64,000 nt of DNA from Porphyra umbilicalis (lineage: Eukaryota; Rhodophyta; Bangiophyceae; Bangiales; Bangiaceae). The translations under genes and the position numbers were made by a program. Positions 11,787-23,620 of the stretch are shown piece by piece. The DNA is taken from assembly GCA_002049455.2 (NCBI GenBank), contig KV918807.1:124001-188000 (forward strand). The letters run 5' to 3'. Every line of letters begins with the position of its first letter. The stretch's first letter is position 1. The notes below the pieces were generated by a model. It did not search any database, was not told the DNA's origin, and saw only the letters and a list, made by a program, of their open reading frames with translations.

Positions 11787-12194
11787 CTGGACATTGGTGC
11801 GCAGCTTGCCGGGCGTCGAATTGCTCGCCGTCCGCATGTCCTCCTGTAGCTATCGCGTGAGCACGTCCACATTACGCCAATGAGCGACCTGCTCCTCCTC
11901 CACAGAGTCGTACTCGCCGTGCTCGGCGCGGCACACCTTGGCCGCCTCCTTGTGGTTGCCGTCCACGAGCAACTTCAGCTTCTCGCTGGTGTAGTTGTCT
12001 CGGATCTGTTAGTGGAGATGAGGACGAATGGTGGCACAAATCTCGCTGTAGGCCTTGGCCTGCGCCTCGCCACGCAGGAGCCACCCAGTCGCCTCCTCAC
12101 ACGCTTCCTCGTACTGGACCAGGACGGCGTAGACAGCCATTCTCTCTTTGTTGTTCAGCCGGACACGTACGGTTGGCGCCTGCTTGGGAGCCAA
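11787..12194 (-). pseudogene. truncated ORF of unknown function next to LTR
   Basis: A minus-strand frame starts at an ATG at 12192-12194 and encodes a charged helical protein (RVRLNNKERMAVYAVLVQYEE near the start). It is interrupted by TAA at 12009-12011. The same frame then resumes with well-biased codons (NYTSEKLKLLVDGNHKEAAK) up to a TAG near 11850 and on to the LTR boundary at 11787. The retrotransposon truncates it, and no continuation is seen on the other side of the element. The family is not recognised. Confidence 0.45.
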
Positions 12195-13335
12195 GTCCGC
12201 GTCGTAACAGCGCGGTTGGAGTAGAGAGCGGGGCTTTTAGGCGGGGGGTGGGGGGGGGGGCGAGAGAGAGAGGGGACGGCGCATCACGGCCACAACAAAC
12301 AGCAACACGAGGCTCGCGCGCTGGGGCGAGGCGCCCAAGCGCTGCTAAATCCAGCGTGGCAAGCAATTGAAACCGCAACCAAAGAAATAAAAAAAACCAA
12401 AGCAAGTACAAACATTTCTCTCTCTCAAGTGCACTTTTGCATACGTGCCAAGGATTACGATATGCGTAACAGGACCCCGAACTTATGCCAGCGGGATAAC
12501 AGCTCATATACGAGATGATGAGGTTAACAGCCCTAATATATTTATTATATTATTTTTACATCGCAGGGCGGATGATTATAATCACATGGCCATGCAGGGG
12601 GATTTATAGTTCGGCTTACACTAGGGGGGCTATTAGAAGACAGAGACAGTTAACTGGTCTGCCCACTGCCAGATTCAATTGTTTCACTGGCTGTTTGGCA
12701 AGGCCCTGACTGTGGTCAGTGTCAGCATTGCTAAGGACATGCCCTGCTGCACTCACACGGTACTTTCCCTCAGATGGCAAATCTGGCAACAAGCATGGCA
12801 GTCTGATGCGTCTGCGCGCAGGGAAGAGTGAAGAAAGAGTCTGAGCCAAGCGACAGAGCGTCGAAGAGCACCACATGCATATGAAGACAGGCATCTGCAA
12901 AAAAACGCCAAGATTACCATGGCATCAGTAGACATTGGCCACGTACAATCGTACTTAGTACATTTGAGCGAGGATACCAGATGCGGTCGTTCACGTTGGC
13001 GTCCTCTGCGTTTTTCATGGCCTGTGAAGCGACTGTAGCGCAGGTAGACGCTTAGTTCAAGCCGCGGCGTCGTCACGAGCAACTGCTCAGGCCAGACCTG
13101 AGTCTCACTATCCAGAATAACATGTCGCTTCAGCTCCACGATCGTTTCTCACCATCAGTTGCTTCTCAGCGGCGGCGTAGTCGGCACTGTCTTCTTTCGG
13201 CAGGGACACAGCCTGCAACCCTGCCGAAGTCACTCTCGTACCTTCGCGCAGGATGTTTGGGAAGTTGGCTTATCACGTCTAATGTTGACTTGATTGGACT
13301 TTTGTCATACTCATGCGTACTTCTGCTCTATCGTA
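12195..13335. other. no recognised gene
   Basis: This stretch holds a G-run near 12246-12260, a lower-GC section at 12400-12900 and no ORF that looks protein-like in composition. I see no repeat shared with the rest of the window. Confidence 0.5.
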
Positions 13336-13963
13336 TGGTGCGTGTCCCAAAAATGAGACATGGCGGTTTTTTCTTTTTTTCTCGGCCCACTGGCCTTCTG
13401 CAACGGTCCGATAATGTAATGTGACCCACTCGGTCCCACTGTGCTTCCAGAACAGCCCCTGACAGTGTTAGCAGAGACGGCAGATCCTGACATGTCATGG
13501 GGGAAAGTGTCATTCCTTGTAACTTCGACAGGTGACAATCACGCGGCCCAATCAAATGCACAGATACTAGAGCAGGCATGTGCTGACAATTTGTGCACGA
13601 AGGAAAGGGCACCACCTTACCAATAAAAAAGTGAAAAAGACCCCCATGTAGCCCCCTGTGAGGAAAACACGATTTGGGACACCCCTCATCGAAGCTCCAG
13701 TTAGCACATGAGCTTTGGTGTTGCAAACCTTTAACCCCAAGAACCTGAAAAAGACTGGCTCCAAGATCGGGGCTATCTGAGAGGTCCACAGAACAGGGCC
13801 CACAGGCGGGTATTGAGGAGTTGTCAGCCAAGCACGCGTCGGGAGAGGCTCTTTCCATGGAGGCCAGTCGAGAATTTTCTCGTACCCCACGCCGCCTGCG
13901 CCCGTGCAGTGATGTGTCAGTCCTTCAGAAAACGCGCATGTCTCATTTTTGGGACACGCACCA
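13336..13963 (+). mobile_element. 628-bp TIR element (MITE), copy 1
   Basis: The element is bounded by TA on both sides, starts TGGTGCGTGTCCCAAAAATG and ends with its reverse complement. The terminal inverted repeats match for about 27 bp. Two further copies (56672-57299 and 57475-58102) have the same length of 628 bp by my count, the same ends and TA flanks. TA flanks and short TIRs suggest a non-autonomous Tc1/mariner-type element. ORFs of 110-180 codons recur inside the copies but differ in length and stop position, so I do not call a gene. Confidence 0.9.
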
Positions 13964-13974
13964 TAAAGGCGCGC

Positions 13975-14092
13975 AATGATGATAATCATAGCCAATGACT
14001 ATGTAAAATCAATAATAGTCACCCCATACATTTTAAGATCAAGGGGTCGATTATAATCATTTTGCCCGAGCCCAGGAATGATTATCATCACA
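13975..14092. mobile_element. possible tiny inverted-repeat element
   Basis: An AT-richer stretch is bounded by TGATGATAATCAT on the left and ATGATTATCATCA on the right, an inverted pair about 118 bp across. It sits between MITE copy 1 and the dispersed repeat. There is no second copy in the window to confirm that it is mobile. Confidence 0.35.
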
Positions 14093-14121
14093 CCACTGAA
14101 GAGCACCCTGTCCCAAAGGCC

Positions 14122-14817
14122 AATTCCAGGCACGTGTGTGCAATACCCTGGCCTTCAGGGCGGTGGCGCGCTCGGCAACGCATCGACACCGGGCACGCCG
14201 GCCGGCTCCATAGCCACGAGCGCGCACGGGGGCACGTACAGCCATGTTGCCGTGGCGGGGGGAGCGTGGGGCAGAGAAAGGGGTGCCGCCGCCGCCACCG
14301 CAGCGGCGGCGGCCCGCCGGGGTCGCGCGACGCCTCCGCCGCGGAGCGCACCTGCGCACAGCGGGCGGGGCGGCCGACATGGCACACGGGCGGTCGGGTG
14401 GAACCGACCGCCGCGCGACGGGGCGCCTCTAACCGCGCCGCTAGATGGCGTAAAAACCCGCCGAGCCGCCGCAACCGCAGCGGGCGCGCAGGCACGATCA
14501 CCCGCGGGTCATCGTGGGCGCGTCGAACCCCGGATATCGCTGCGTGCGGTCGCCGCGCGCAACACGGGGCGGTGGGAGGGGGTAGGGGGGCAGGCGCCGT
14601 CTGGGCCCTGTGACCCTTGTGGCAGGACAGTCCTGCTCAGCCGCGTAACTCTATTCGCTTTTAGCGCCATCGCGACCCTTCCAACGCCGGCACGCCCTCA
14701 GATCTCTGAGGACACGAATGCAGACTGCCACCTCTGAAACGGAGAGCAAGTCCCGTGGTTTAAGTATATGTGTGCATCACTACACTTTGAGAGCACCCTG
14801 TCCTAAAGGCCAGGGAA
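14122..14817 (+). repeat. dispersed repeat DR-A, copy 1
   Basis: About 700 bp is shared with 44189-44823 in the same orientation, from AATTCCAGGCACGTG to CCTAAAGGCCAGGGA. Near its ends CCCTGGCCTTCAGG and the reverse complement of CCTAAAGGCCAGGG form an imperfect inverted repeat, so a non-autonomous DNA transposon is likely. A second GAGCACCCTGTCCCAAAGGC just before the left end (14101) duplicates the right end, as if another copy abuts it. The very GC-rich middle explains the ORFs seen in all frames, which I do not call. Confidence 0.8.
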
Positions 14818-15020
14818 TGAATGGAGTGGAGAAAACCTGTATTGTCAACCTCAGTACTTCCAATACTTCCAAGTGGGCAAAGTTATATCGAACTGTACAA
14901 GCCCCTGATCATACGACAGTCAAGCCATCGACCCGCATAAAAGACGCGCGTGGACGCGACGCGAGACGTACGGTTGCAAACCCCTGCTTCTCATTCGCGC
15001 CCCGCTTGCGCTGCGGCTAC

Positions 15021-15980
15021 TCACGTGCGCTGCGCGGTCCGCTTGCCGGTCGGCTCCTTGGCCGCCCGCCGGCGGCGGCCCGGCCGCGTGCCCGGGAAGC
15101 AGCAGCCCATGGAGCTCGGGCGGCGCCCCGGCACGCGGCACTTGCGGCAGCACTGGTTGCGGCGCCACCACTCCTTGTGCTCCATGCAACACTGCGCGGG
15201 GGTGCCCCACAGCTGACACGCGGTGAGGCGCACCTTGCCCCGCCCCGCCCGCCCGCGCGTCGGGCACTCGAGCACCTCGCACTTGGTGTACGTCGCGCCG
15301 TCCCAGCTGCCGCACCGGCCCGCCACCTCCACCCCCACCCGCGCGGGCCTCGTTGCGGGCAGCGACGCCGCCGGCGGTGCGGCCGCGGCGGCGGCCGCCC
15401 GGGCGGGGGCGCACGACTTGAAAACGCGCCGACACACGACGGTTAGGCGCGGGGGAGGGCGGGTCCCCCCAAAGACGCCCCCCGGCAGGGGGCCCTCGGC
15501 GCGCCCGTCGGCGGCGCGGAAGCAGCACTGAAAGCCTCCGTCGAGCGCGCGCCAATTGTACGTGCACACCTCCCCCCAGCGCGTGTGTTCGACGCCGACG
15601 GGTGCGCAAAAGCCGAGCGACGGGTCGACGCAGCAGAGGTAGGTGACCGCGTCACCGCTCTTGCGGTAGGCGGCGGCGCAGGCGCGGACGTCAATGGTGG
15701 CGGCCGCGGGCCGGAGGGGGGGGGGGGGACGACCCGCCCGCGGCGTCGGTGGACGGGGGGGGTGGGGGTGGTGAAGCCGGGGGCGTTGGCCCCCGGGGGG
15801 GGGCGGCCGAAGGGAGCGGGGCTGCGCGTCGGCCGGGCGGGCGCAAGGCGACGCCGGCGGCTGGCGGTTGGGGGCCCGCAGCGGCCGACGCCAGCGGGGA
15901 GGTGGCCACGAGGGCAACGAGGAGGGTGGCGAGGAACGCCCACAAGCCCCGACGGAGGGGGGGGGAAAGACGCGTGCCAT
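15021..15980 (-). CDS. secreted Cys-rich protein with frame breaks at homopolymers
   Basis: ATG at 15978-15980. The first residues (MARVFPPP) lead into a C-run on the coding strand (G-run 15957-15965). A one-base shift there gives an excellent signal peptide (LRRGLWAFLATLLVALVA, then an ASAAA cleavage region). A second shift at the 13-G run 15716-15728 restores the ATG frame. That frame encodes a Pro-rich linker and a Cys-rich domain with many paired cysteines (TYLCCVDPSLGFC, QCCFRAADG, AQCCMEHKEWWRRNQCC, MGCCFPG), ending in a basic tail and TGA at 15021-15023. The protein is probably extracellular with multiple disulfides. The family is not recognised. The two compensating shifts at homopolymers look like sequence or slippage error rather than decay. 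Confidence 0.7.
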   Translation of the reverse strand: MARVFPPPSVGACGRSSPPSSLPSWPPPRWRRPLRAPNRQPPASPCARPADAQPRSLRPPPPGGQRPRLHHPHPPRPPTPRAGRPPPPLRPAAATIDVRACAAAYRKSGDAVTYLCCVDPSLGFCAPVGVEHTRWGEVCTYNWRALDGGFQCCFRAADGRAEGPLPGGVFGGTRPPPRLTVVCRRVFKSCAPARAAAAAAAPPAASLPATRPARVGVEVAGRCGSWDGATYTKCEVLECPTRGRAGRGKVRLTACQLWGTPAQCCMEHKEWWRRNQCCRKCRVPGRRPSSMGCCFPGTRPGRRRRAAKEPTGKRTAQRT

Positions 15981-18831
15981 GGCGAGCGGCGGCGGGCAGA
16001 GGGCGTCGGCGGTAGCGGATGGGGGACAGTTCTCTGCAACGGTGCCTGGGGGCTGCGGACGCAGGCGGGGAGGCGGATGTCGATGAGGAGCTGCCGCCGT
16101 CTGATGCCTCCCGCCGACGCCCGACCGCCTCTTGTAGCCGCTGCCGCGGCGGGGTGCCGCCCGGCAGGCCCACCAACGACCACCGATGGCACCCCAGCCA
16201 GCGCACACCGCGCGCGTCGGGGGCGGGTGCCCCACCACGCGGGCACCCGCGCGCGACGCCCCCCGCGACGTCCGCTGCTGCGCATCCCCCCCCGCGCCGC
16301 CGTCCCCCGCACGTGACCGTCAGCCGCCATGCGCTGCTGGCGCGCCCACGTATCCCCCCCCCCCCCCCCGGCGATGACCTTCACCCTTCCCCGCCCCCCC
16401 TCACCCCCCCCCCAACAGGTGTGCCACGGATCCCCCAACGGCGCCACCACCGTTTGGCCATTAACACGCGCCGTCGACAGTGGCGGACTGCCAGCGCGGG
16501 CACGTCACGACGCCACACGGAGAGCGCCCCGTCCCCCCCCCTTCCCCCCCTCTGTGGCGCGGACGGCGCGGCGCGTCGCGTCACCGCCCACGAAGCGCCC
16601 CGTGGCGCGCCGCGCGCCGCCGGGAGCAGCCGCACGCCGCCCGCCGTGCGCACGGCGGGGCGGGGCGGCGGCGACGCGCGCGCGGCCGCGGCGGCCGATC
16701 CCTCTGGCGGCGGCGCCGCCGCTGCCAGTACGGGCTTTCACGTAACCTAGGAGGGCCAGAGGTCCTGGCAGCGCGGCGCGCCACGGCGCCGACACCGTCA
16801 GGGCGCCCCCCCCCCCCCCTTGCACGTGCGTGGCGGCGCGCAGGGGGTGCGCGGCCAGCCCGCCGTGTGCGGCTGCCGTCCCCACCATGGTGGGTGACGG
16901 TCGCCGACGGACGGTCGTGACCGCCCGCCCCCACGCGTGACCGTCAGAAATATCGACACGCCGAACGGGAGTCGCTCCCGTTCACCGTCCAGTTCGGGAG
17001 TTTATCCCGTTCTAGACGAGTTCGGGGTAGCCGAGGTCCCGGTCACGAGGGTCTACAGTATCAATTTACATTTTTGCGTAGGAAGAGTGTCAAATCTACC
17101 TGTTCTGGACCAGAAGTATCGATGGATCTCCAAGTACACTTCGAGCGCTGAGGTGCGACGTCTCCTTCGACCCTCTATTATCTGACGTGGCTGCGCGGCG
17201 GTTCCTACCCGTGGAGCGCCGGCGTGGACATGAGAAGAGTGCATCGTGAGGCACATACTGCTGCTTACAGATGTATTGACTACAGATTGAACGGTTTTTT
17301 GCGATGCTCGTGGCCCTGAACCCTTCCGCAGGGAAGGTACGGCTTTTGGTGTGGTGATGGGCTGTCGCGCCTGCTGAGACCAAGTCCGTGACCGACGCAA
17401 TCGGATCGCACGAAGAAGATGAGTCGCACCTGTGGTCGCGACGACGGCGAGTCGGAGAAACTGCAATGTCAACCGAGCTGTAAGTGTACTGATCTAGATG
17501 AAACTCCAAGCCCCAGGTGATAAGATCCAGTTGTATTTAGACCTCGCAGAAGCATAGCGATGTTAATCCTTCACGACCAAGCCATCCTATTGGTCTGTAT
17601 TAGCCGAGATCTTTCAAAATACCATCGGGACCGTCTCACGACTGCAAGCGTTATGGTCAGAGCCTGGCATCGACTGTCAAGAACCGGAGTTTCTCCCGTT
17701 CTTCCTTCCGTTCGCGAACAGGAGGGAGAACTCGAGTCGCTCCCGTTCGGGCGGCCTCCGAACGGGACCCCCGTTCGGCCTCCCGTTCTAGATGCAGTCT
17801 TTGTGACGACGCAGAGGGTTGGTGCCGGCGGCGGCGCAGGGGCCGGCGCCACACGGGCGGCCGACCGTGGCGGCGCCGCCAATGGGCCACCGCCAACGAG
17901 GTGGGTGCTTTGGGCGGGCCACGGGGGCACCGCCGCAGACCTCGAGGGCCCGCGAGCATCGGTGCCGCCGGCGCGCCCGTGGCCGCGGCGCTGCCCCCAC
18001 AGCACGTTGTCAAATTGGGTCACGGAGAACTTAAAATATATGCGAACCGTGAGAGGTCGTGAGAGAAATGTTTTTCCATGCAGCAAACCTCGTGACACCA
18101 TCCTCGCAAATGTCGCTGTGTCGATCTCTAAAAGGCTCTGTCTGAGAAGGCTTTCTGACACCCCCAGAGACCTTCTTACCCCACCCACCTGGTCACCCCT
18201 ACCCATGTGCGTACTCGTCTACTCCCAATAGCTGCGGGCACCGCCCAACCACGGACACTTGTGCTTGCCTCCTTTCCTGTCCTCTCCCACTCCTTTCTCC
18301 TGCTGGCAGGGGGGGGGGGGCGAGGGGGGCTGCACATACATGCCGAGGGGGTCGGGGAGGATGGGGGCGCAAACGGTGTCGCTAGAGTGGGACGGCTGCT
18401 GGCATTGCCGTGCAGAGCTCTGGCAGGGTCATGGGGCAGGTCCTCCTTGCGCGATCAAACGGCACCCTTCACACCCAGTTCAAGGCAGACTTGGCGTACA
18501 CAGTATGCATTCTTGCGGGCACATGGAGACCTCTGCTCGGACGCCTCACCGTCGTAGCTTGTGTCAGCCAGACTTTGTTCAGTACCTGTTGGCATGATAG
18601 TCTGCTACCAATGGGGACCCAGGATGCGCCCCCGGTCAACCGGGCAGCCAACCAGCGGGCTGGAAAACGTCAAGCCTTGTGCTTGGGGATAGCGGGGCGA
18701 TTAATAATAATTCGAAGTGCTGGGCGGCGCCAATGCGCGCCCTCGGCATGTGTGCAGGTGACTGCCATGCTGCCCCCAGCCCCGCTCCTGGCTGCCGCCC
18801 AAGTGCACAAGTGCTGCCAACATCCCCGCTC
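15981..18831. other. GC-rich tract, no recognised gene
   Basis: From 15981 to about 16930 the DNA is extremely GC-rich with long C- and G-runs (near 16357-16370, 16388-16412 and 16805-16820). ORFs are open on both strands but are only Ala/Arg/Pro-rich. Between 16960 and 17800 there are repeated motifs such as GGGAGTCGCTCCCGTTC and TCCCGTTCTAGA at about 16970-17015 and 17680-17795, which may mark the ends of an old element. No gene is supported. Confidence 0.45.
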
Positions 18832-18985
18832 GCTCTCCTGGCCGACCGCTCGGCCCACCCTCCTGGCGGACCGCCCCGCCCACCCTCTGGTCGACCGCCC
18901 CACCCACCCTCCTGGCCGGAAGCCCCGGCCACCCTCTGTTCGATCGCCCCGCCCACCCTCCTGCCGACCGCCCTCGTTCCTGTCG
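18832..18985. repeat. about 25-bp minisatellite
   Basis: Roughly six degenerate units of 24-25 bp containing GACCGCCCCGCCCACCCTC repeat in tandem. Surrounding ORFs owe their Pro/His-rich composition to it. Confidence 0.75.
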
Positions 18986-19884
18986 TATTCTTATCTGCAT
19001 CCCCTCCATCCCACGCATTCTCTCCAGCTCGCACGGGGGCGGGGGGGAGTCACTCTACGACGGGCCGGACGACGTTTGCAGTCGCTGGACTAGTGGTGGT
19101 GGCGATTGGGTGGGGATCCACACTGGCGCAGTGTGGATAGTGTGACGCGCGCGGTGGGTGGGTGGTGGATGGGTTGGATGAACTGACCACGTACTTCTTT
19201 TTCGTGTTCGCTCGCCCGTCCCCCATGTATCCTTACCATGCATATGTGCGATGGCTTCCTCTTTCTTGGCTTCTGTTTCTTTGCAAACCAATGGGTGTTG
19301 CTGACATCGAAGTCGAGTAACTTGTGTCATACGCACATGCATGCGTGGTGTCCGCGAGTCGCTGACATGGTGAGCTTGCTGTTGTCCGGTGGCCTGTAGC
19401 TCTGTCAGAGTTTGCGGCTGTGTGCAGTTAGCTACATGTCTGCGTGACTCTGTAGCACACCGTGGCTTTCTTATCGATTTCGTGTCTGCTCTGCCACCCG
19501 TGCCCGCGCCGAGCAACAATAAAGCGACCGTGTCTTTCAATGCATCTTTGGCATGTATCCTCAATGCTGGCCGGTGTCACATCCTTTCCTCCGTCAGGGT
19601 CTTGCTCCACTTCTTCCCCGAGACCTCCGAGGGATCATTGCGGCGAGTCTCGCAACATATGTCTCGAAGGATGTGAACTTCTCCTTAAAGATTGGGCAAA
19701 GAGGAGTTATGTACTCATTTTCGATCTCTCTCTGAACGCAAAGGGGTCGAGCAGCAATACGGTTCGGCCTTGTTGCAGATACCTTGGAACCTGACACGAG
19801 ATTTCATCAACGCGCTGTGCCCACCGACGGTCGCCGCCGCGCGGCCGACCGGCCGCGCGCCCGCGCACCGTCGGCGCCCTGAGA
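18986..19884. other. no recognised gene
   Basis: Mixed-composition DNA with small ORFs on both strands. None has convincing codon bias, motifs or a repeat partner in the window. Confidence 0.45.
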
Positions 19885-22800
19885 GCATCTCCACCAATGG
19901 AGTCAACCGTCCAACCCAACGGCCACGTGTGCACAACGTGTGGTGCTGTCACTGGCTCTCCAAACACAGAGCCAAAACTCAGAAGATCACGTCTCAAACT
20001 TGGGCTCTCCTGGACGTCTCTGGTGGTGGGCCTCTTTTATGGCACGCCAGTATTCTCACAGACGTACTGCACACAATCTCCATGACTGCCAGATCGTCGC
20101 CCAACTGTCTGCAAGCCACGGGTCACGCTTTTTATTGGCTTTCGTGGTCCGAACAGGGAACCAGCGCAGTGCACCTCGTTGCTGGATCCACCATGAGCCC
20201 GTTTTTCCCTCGCATTCCTCGTAAACGCTCGTTCAAAATGGGTGTTTCCTCGCACGTTAAGAGTGTTTGCTCGTATCCCGTCCAAAAAACTCGTTCAGGC
20301 GTGTTGGCGACATGATTAGGACGTCATTACGAGCGTTATGAAGTCCGTTCAAATGCTTACAAGTGCGACTTGACGCGCTAAACGGGTGCCTTGTTCAATA
20401 CGACAGCAGAGCCGATTACAACAAGGAATACGCAAAAGGACACCCTGCTCCCCCAACCCGTCGCACCAATGCTTCTATCTGTTCTCGTGGAAGCAGCCAC
20501 TGCAAGAGCTGGCGGTTACCGTGCGCGGCGGGCTGATGGCGGGGGTAGCCCCGCGGTGTTTGTAGAAAGGATACAGCAAGGGAGCCCTGCGGTGGTGGCG
20601 GCGGGCAGGGAAACGGCGGGGTCATCCCCGTGGTGGTGCTAGTAGGCCGTACAGGGCGGGGGGAGCCCGGAGGTGGTGGCGGTGGGCAGGGTGACGGCAG
20701 GGGCAACCCCGCGGTGGTGCTGGGCAGGGTTTCGACGGTAGTTAGGTAGGGCCCTTGGGCGTTGAGGTGACGAGTCCCACCCGCGTATCTCGCCGCTTTC
20801 CGACGACGCCAAGTGGGGCGGACTGTCACGGCGACGTTGGCGGTGGTAGCAGAGGGCGAAGGGGGTGGTGGAGCATACAAGGGGGGCGAAGGGCGGGGGA
20901 CAAGCGTCAAGGGCGGAAGCGGGGCGGCGGCGGGGGTACTGTGGCCGCGTGAGAGGTGGCCAGTGTCGAGGGCGGCCGCGGAGGAGGCGGCGATGCGGCG
21001 GGCAGGCGCAGCAGCGGGCAACCACCGCTAAGTCGACGGACCCGCTGAGTGATTCGGATCGTGGCGCATCCCCCCGGGATGGGGCGCGTCCGTGAGCCGC
21101 ACGGGATGCACAGTTCTTTGGCACTCTTCGAAGAACTTGGTGAAATGGGCAATCGCAATACCGCAACCATTCTCCATCGCTGTTCACTGAAGGTGAGATG
21201 TCGATGAGGTGGATGGCAATAACTATCGTCAACTCGCACGCACGAAGAAGCTAAGTTCAAAAACCGGCACTTGCGCAGCACCTCGATGCCCCGTACGCGA
21301 CTTGATACGCACGCCTCGAGAACGGTCTCCTAATGCAGCGTGCAGAATTCTCGTAACCACCTCGTTGGGAAGGAGGGGGAGCTCGTACGCACTTCTTGAG
21401 CATATGCATACGTTAGCATCCGGGCATTCACACCATGGTGCTCTACACCACAGGAGGCATTCTCAGAGACGCTTCTGATGCTTCCAAAAAGTCGGTGCAA
21501 AATGCCCGGATGTGAATGCATACATGTTTTAACGAGTTTTTGACAAGAAAAACGCTCCACAGAGGTCATTACGAGGGGTCGTGCAAGAATCGTGCGAGCA
21601 ATTCGAGTGAAAAACGAGCTCGTGGTGGATCCAGCAACGAGGTGCACTGCGCAGGGTTGGCCAAACGACTCGGGGTGTCTCCAAACAGGCCTGTTTGGAG
21701 AGGCGCTGCCGTTCAAGCTCCAAAAGAAGGGCGATCCCGCGAGGCCACCACGAGATGCATTAACGGATTAGAAAATGTGAACCAGTCTATTTACGGGCCG
21801 TCACAGCCCCGACACACCCTAATTTTAGAGTGGATCCCAGCCACCAGTGCTCCAACCGTCCAAACGGCCAAACGGTGCCACGTTTGCCTGTTTGGACGGT
21901 TGGAGCCCACGCCCAGTTAAGAAACCCCTGAAGCGGACATTAGGATTGCCGGCCATTCATTGGCCAGATTGGTAGGTGTCAGACACTTTTCACTTGTCCA
22001 GCGGTTGGAACCAGCTTTCTGAAGACGTGTCCCAACCGTAGCTGGCAACAGGCGCATCAGGGCGTCTCGGGGCATTCACAGCACACGTGTTTCTTCCGAT
22101 ATGCGACAAATCGAAAGTCTACCTGCTGAACCATGCGAATCGCGTCGATCTGGAGCAAGCCGGATCGCCATCACGCTCCTTGCAGACCGGGCCATGTTGA
22201 GCACTATGATGACTCTGGATGGTCTTCTTTTGTGTATGAGCCTATGATCGAAGGACGGGGCGGGTAGTAGCTTGGGTTCTATGATACGGATGGGAAACGA
22301 GGTGACATCAATGCGTCAAGGCGGGACAATATTTTCATCAAAGGTAGCGTGAGAAGAGCAGCAGCTACAAGAAAACGAGGACGTCAAAAGTGGGTTGCAA
22401 ACCACGTAGCATTGTTCACCACGAGCTTCTCTATCATTGTACGTCACGATCAGTAACAGAAGTATCTGCTTTTTACCTGCTTTTTTGCGCTTCATATGTG
22501 TACGCCTCCTGGTACCGTGGAGACGGTACGAGTTTCACGTGTACGCTGTAATCATGCAACGTGTCCGCATCCTAATGTCCGCCCTTAACTGGGCGTGAGC
22601 CATTGGTGGAGACGCTCTGAGAGCGTCTCCACCAATGGATCCAAAGACCCAGACGCCTAAACGTGGCACAATTTTGCCAAACGGGCATTGGTGGCTGGGA
22701 TGCGATCCAAAACTATTAGGGTGTGACGGTCCAAAAATAGACCATCCTCACATATTCTAGTCGCCTAATCGACCTCGTGTCCATGACACGCGATTGCTCT

Positions 22801-22990
22801 AGTTTTGGATACTCAACGGCAGGGCCCGTCCAAACGGGCCCGTTTGGAGGCGCGCCACTCCGAACAAACCTGTTTGGATGCGCCCCCAACCGTTTGGCCA
22901 TCCCCTGGTTCCATTTTGAACCAACCTACGCCAATGGAAAGCGTGACCCGTGGCATGCAAACAGTGGTATGGCGATCGGCCATCCACACT
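19885..22990. mobile_element. cluster of inverted-repeat (foldback-like) elements
   Basis: Several blocks recur in opposite orientations. 20160-20230 matches the reverse complement of about 21600-21660 (shared GCAGTGCACCTCGTTGCTGG). 21660-21860 matches the reverse complement of about 22690-22910, with imperfect homology over more than 200 bp including ATCCCAGCCACC, CACACCCTAA and the paired CCAAACAGG/CCTGTTTGG blocks. The block containing GCATCTCCACCAATGG near 19890 resembles one arm of the palindrome at 22600-22638. Many short CCAAACGGGC-type palindromes occur. No transposase-like ORF is seen, so these are probably non-autonomous and nested. Confidence 0.65.
22600..22638. repeat. 39-bp perfect palindrome
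   Basis: Two 19-bp arms (CCATTGGTGGAGACGCTCT and its exact complement) flank a single G. It lies between the inverted-repeat arms described for 21660-22910. It can form a hairpin or cruciform and may mark the end of a nested element. Confidence 0.9.
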
Positions 22991-23390
22991 GCGGGTCGGT
23001 ATTTCATCGCCAGGATAGTTCTAAATTTTCCGCCATAAAAATCTATAGCGAGTACAATGCGTCTCCATTCATATCCCACCCTCCTGAGAGACAGCTGTCG
23101 TTTCCATCCTGCACAGGCAACATTAAATTGGCACGATTGACCCACATTATTGACGTTGACCCAACGATCAAGTCCGACAATCGGCCGACAGACTCTTGCA
23201 TGATCGACTACCGCAACCCGAGCGTTGCCTTCCGTCCGCGTCCGCCGAGTCCACCGACCCGCCTTCTCCCCATCCGCCCCCTTCTCAGCGGCAGCACCGC
23301 GCCGCTGCCGACGTGCCTGATCGGCTGCCGCACATGCGCGTGGGGGTTGGGTTGGGCGGCCGAGGAGGGGGGAGAGCTCCCACCGGCATC

Positions 23391-23540
23391 CCCCCCCCCC
23401 CCCCCCCCCCTCCCCCCCCCCCGCCCCGACGCCCCCCCTCCCCCCCCCCCGCCCCGACGCCCCCCCTCCCCCCCCCCCGCCCCGACGCCCGCCATCCCCC
23501 CCCCCCATCGCCAACGCCCCCCCACCTCCCCCCCCCGCTA
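23391..23540. repeat. C-run array
   Basis: Runs of up to about 20 C are interrupted by CGCCCCGACGCC at roughly 37-bp spacing, in three or more units. Such sequence is hard to assemble, so run lengths here are doubtful. Overlapping ORFs (Pro-rich or Gly-rich) are artefacts of it. Confidence 0.8.
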
Positions 23541-23620
23541 TCCTTCCTGTGCACCGTCTCTACCCTGGCATGCGGATCGCTTCCTCCCTTCTCCTCCACA
23601 CATCCCCCCCAGCCACACCC

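Noticed and set aside
13336..13963. Gene of 114-176 codons inside the 628-bp MITEs
   Set aside because: The ORF recurs only because the copies are similar. Its stop position differs between copies and it shows no domain.
15981..16930. Long overlapping ORFs in all frames upstream of the 15-kb gene
   Set aside because: They follow from extreme GC content and C/G-runs; no frame shows protein-like composition.
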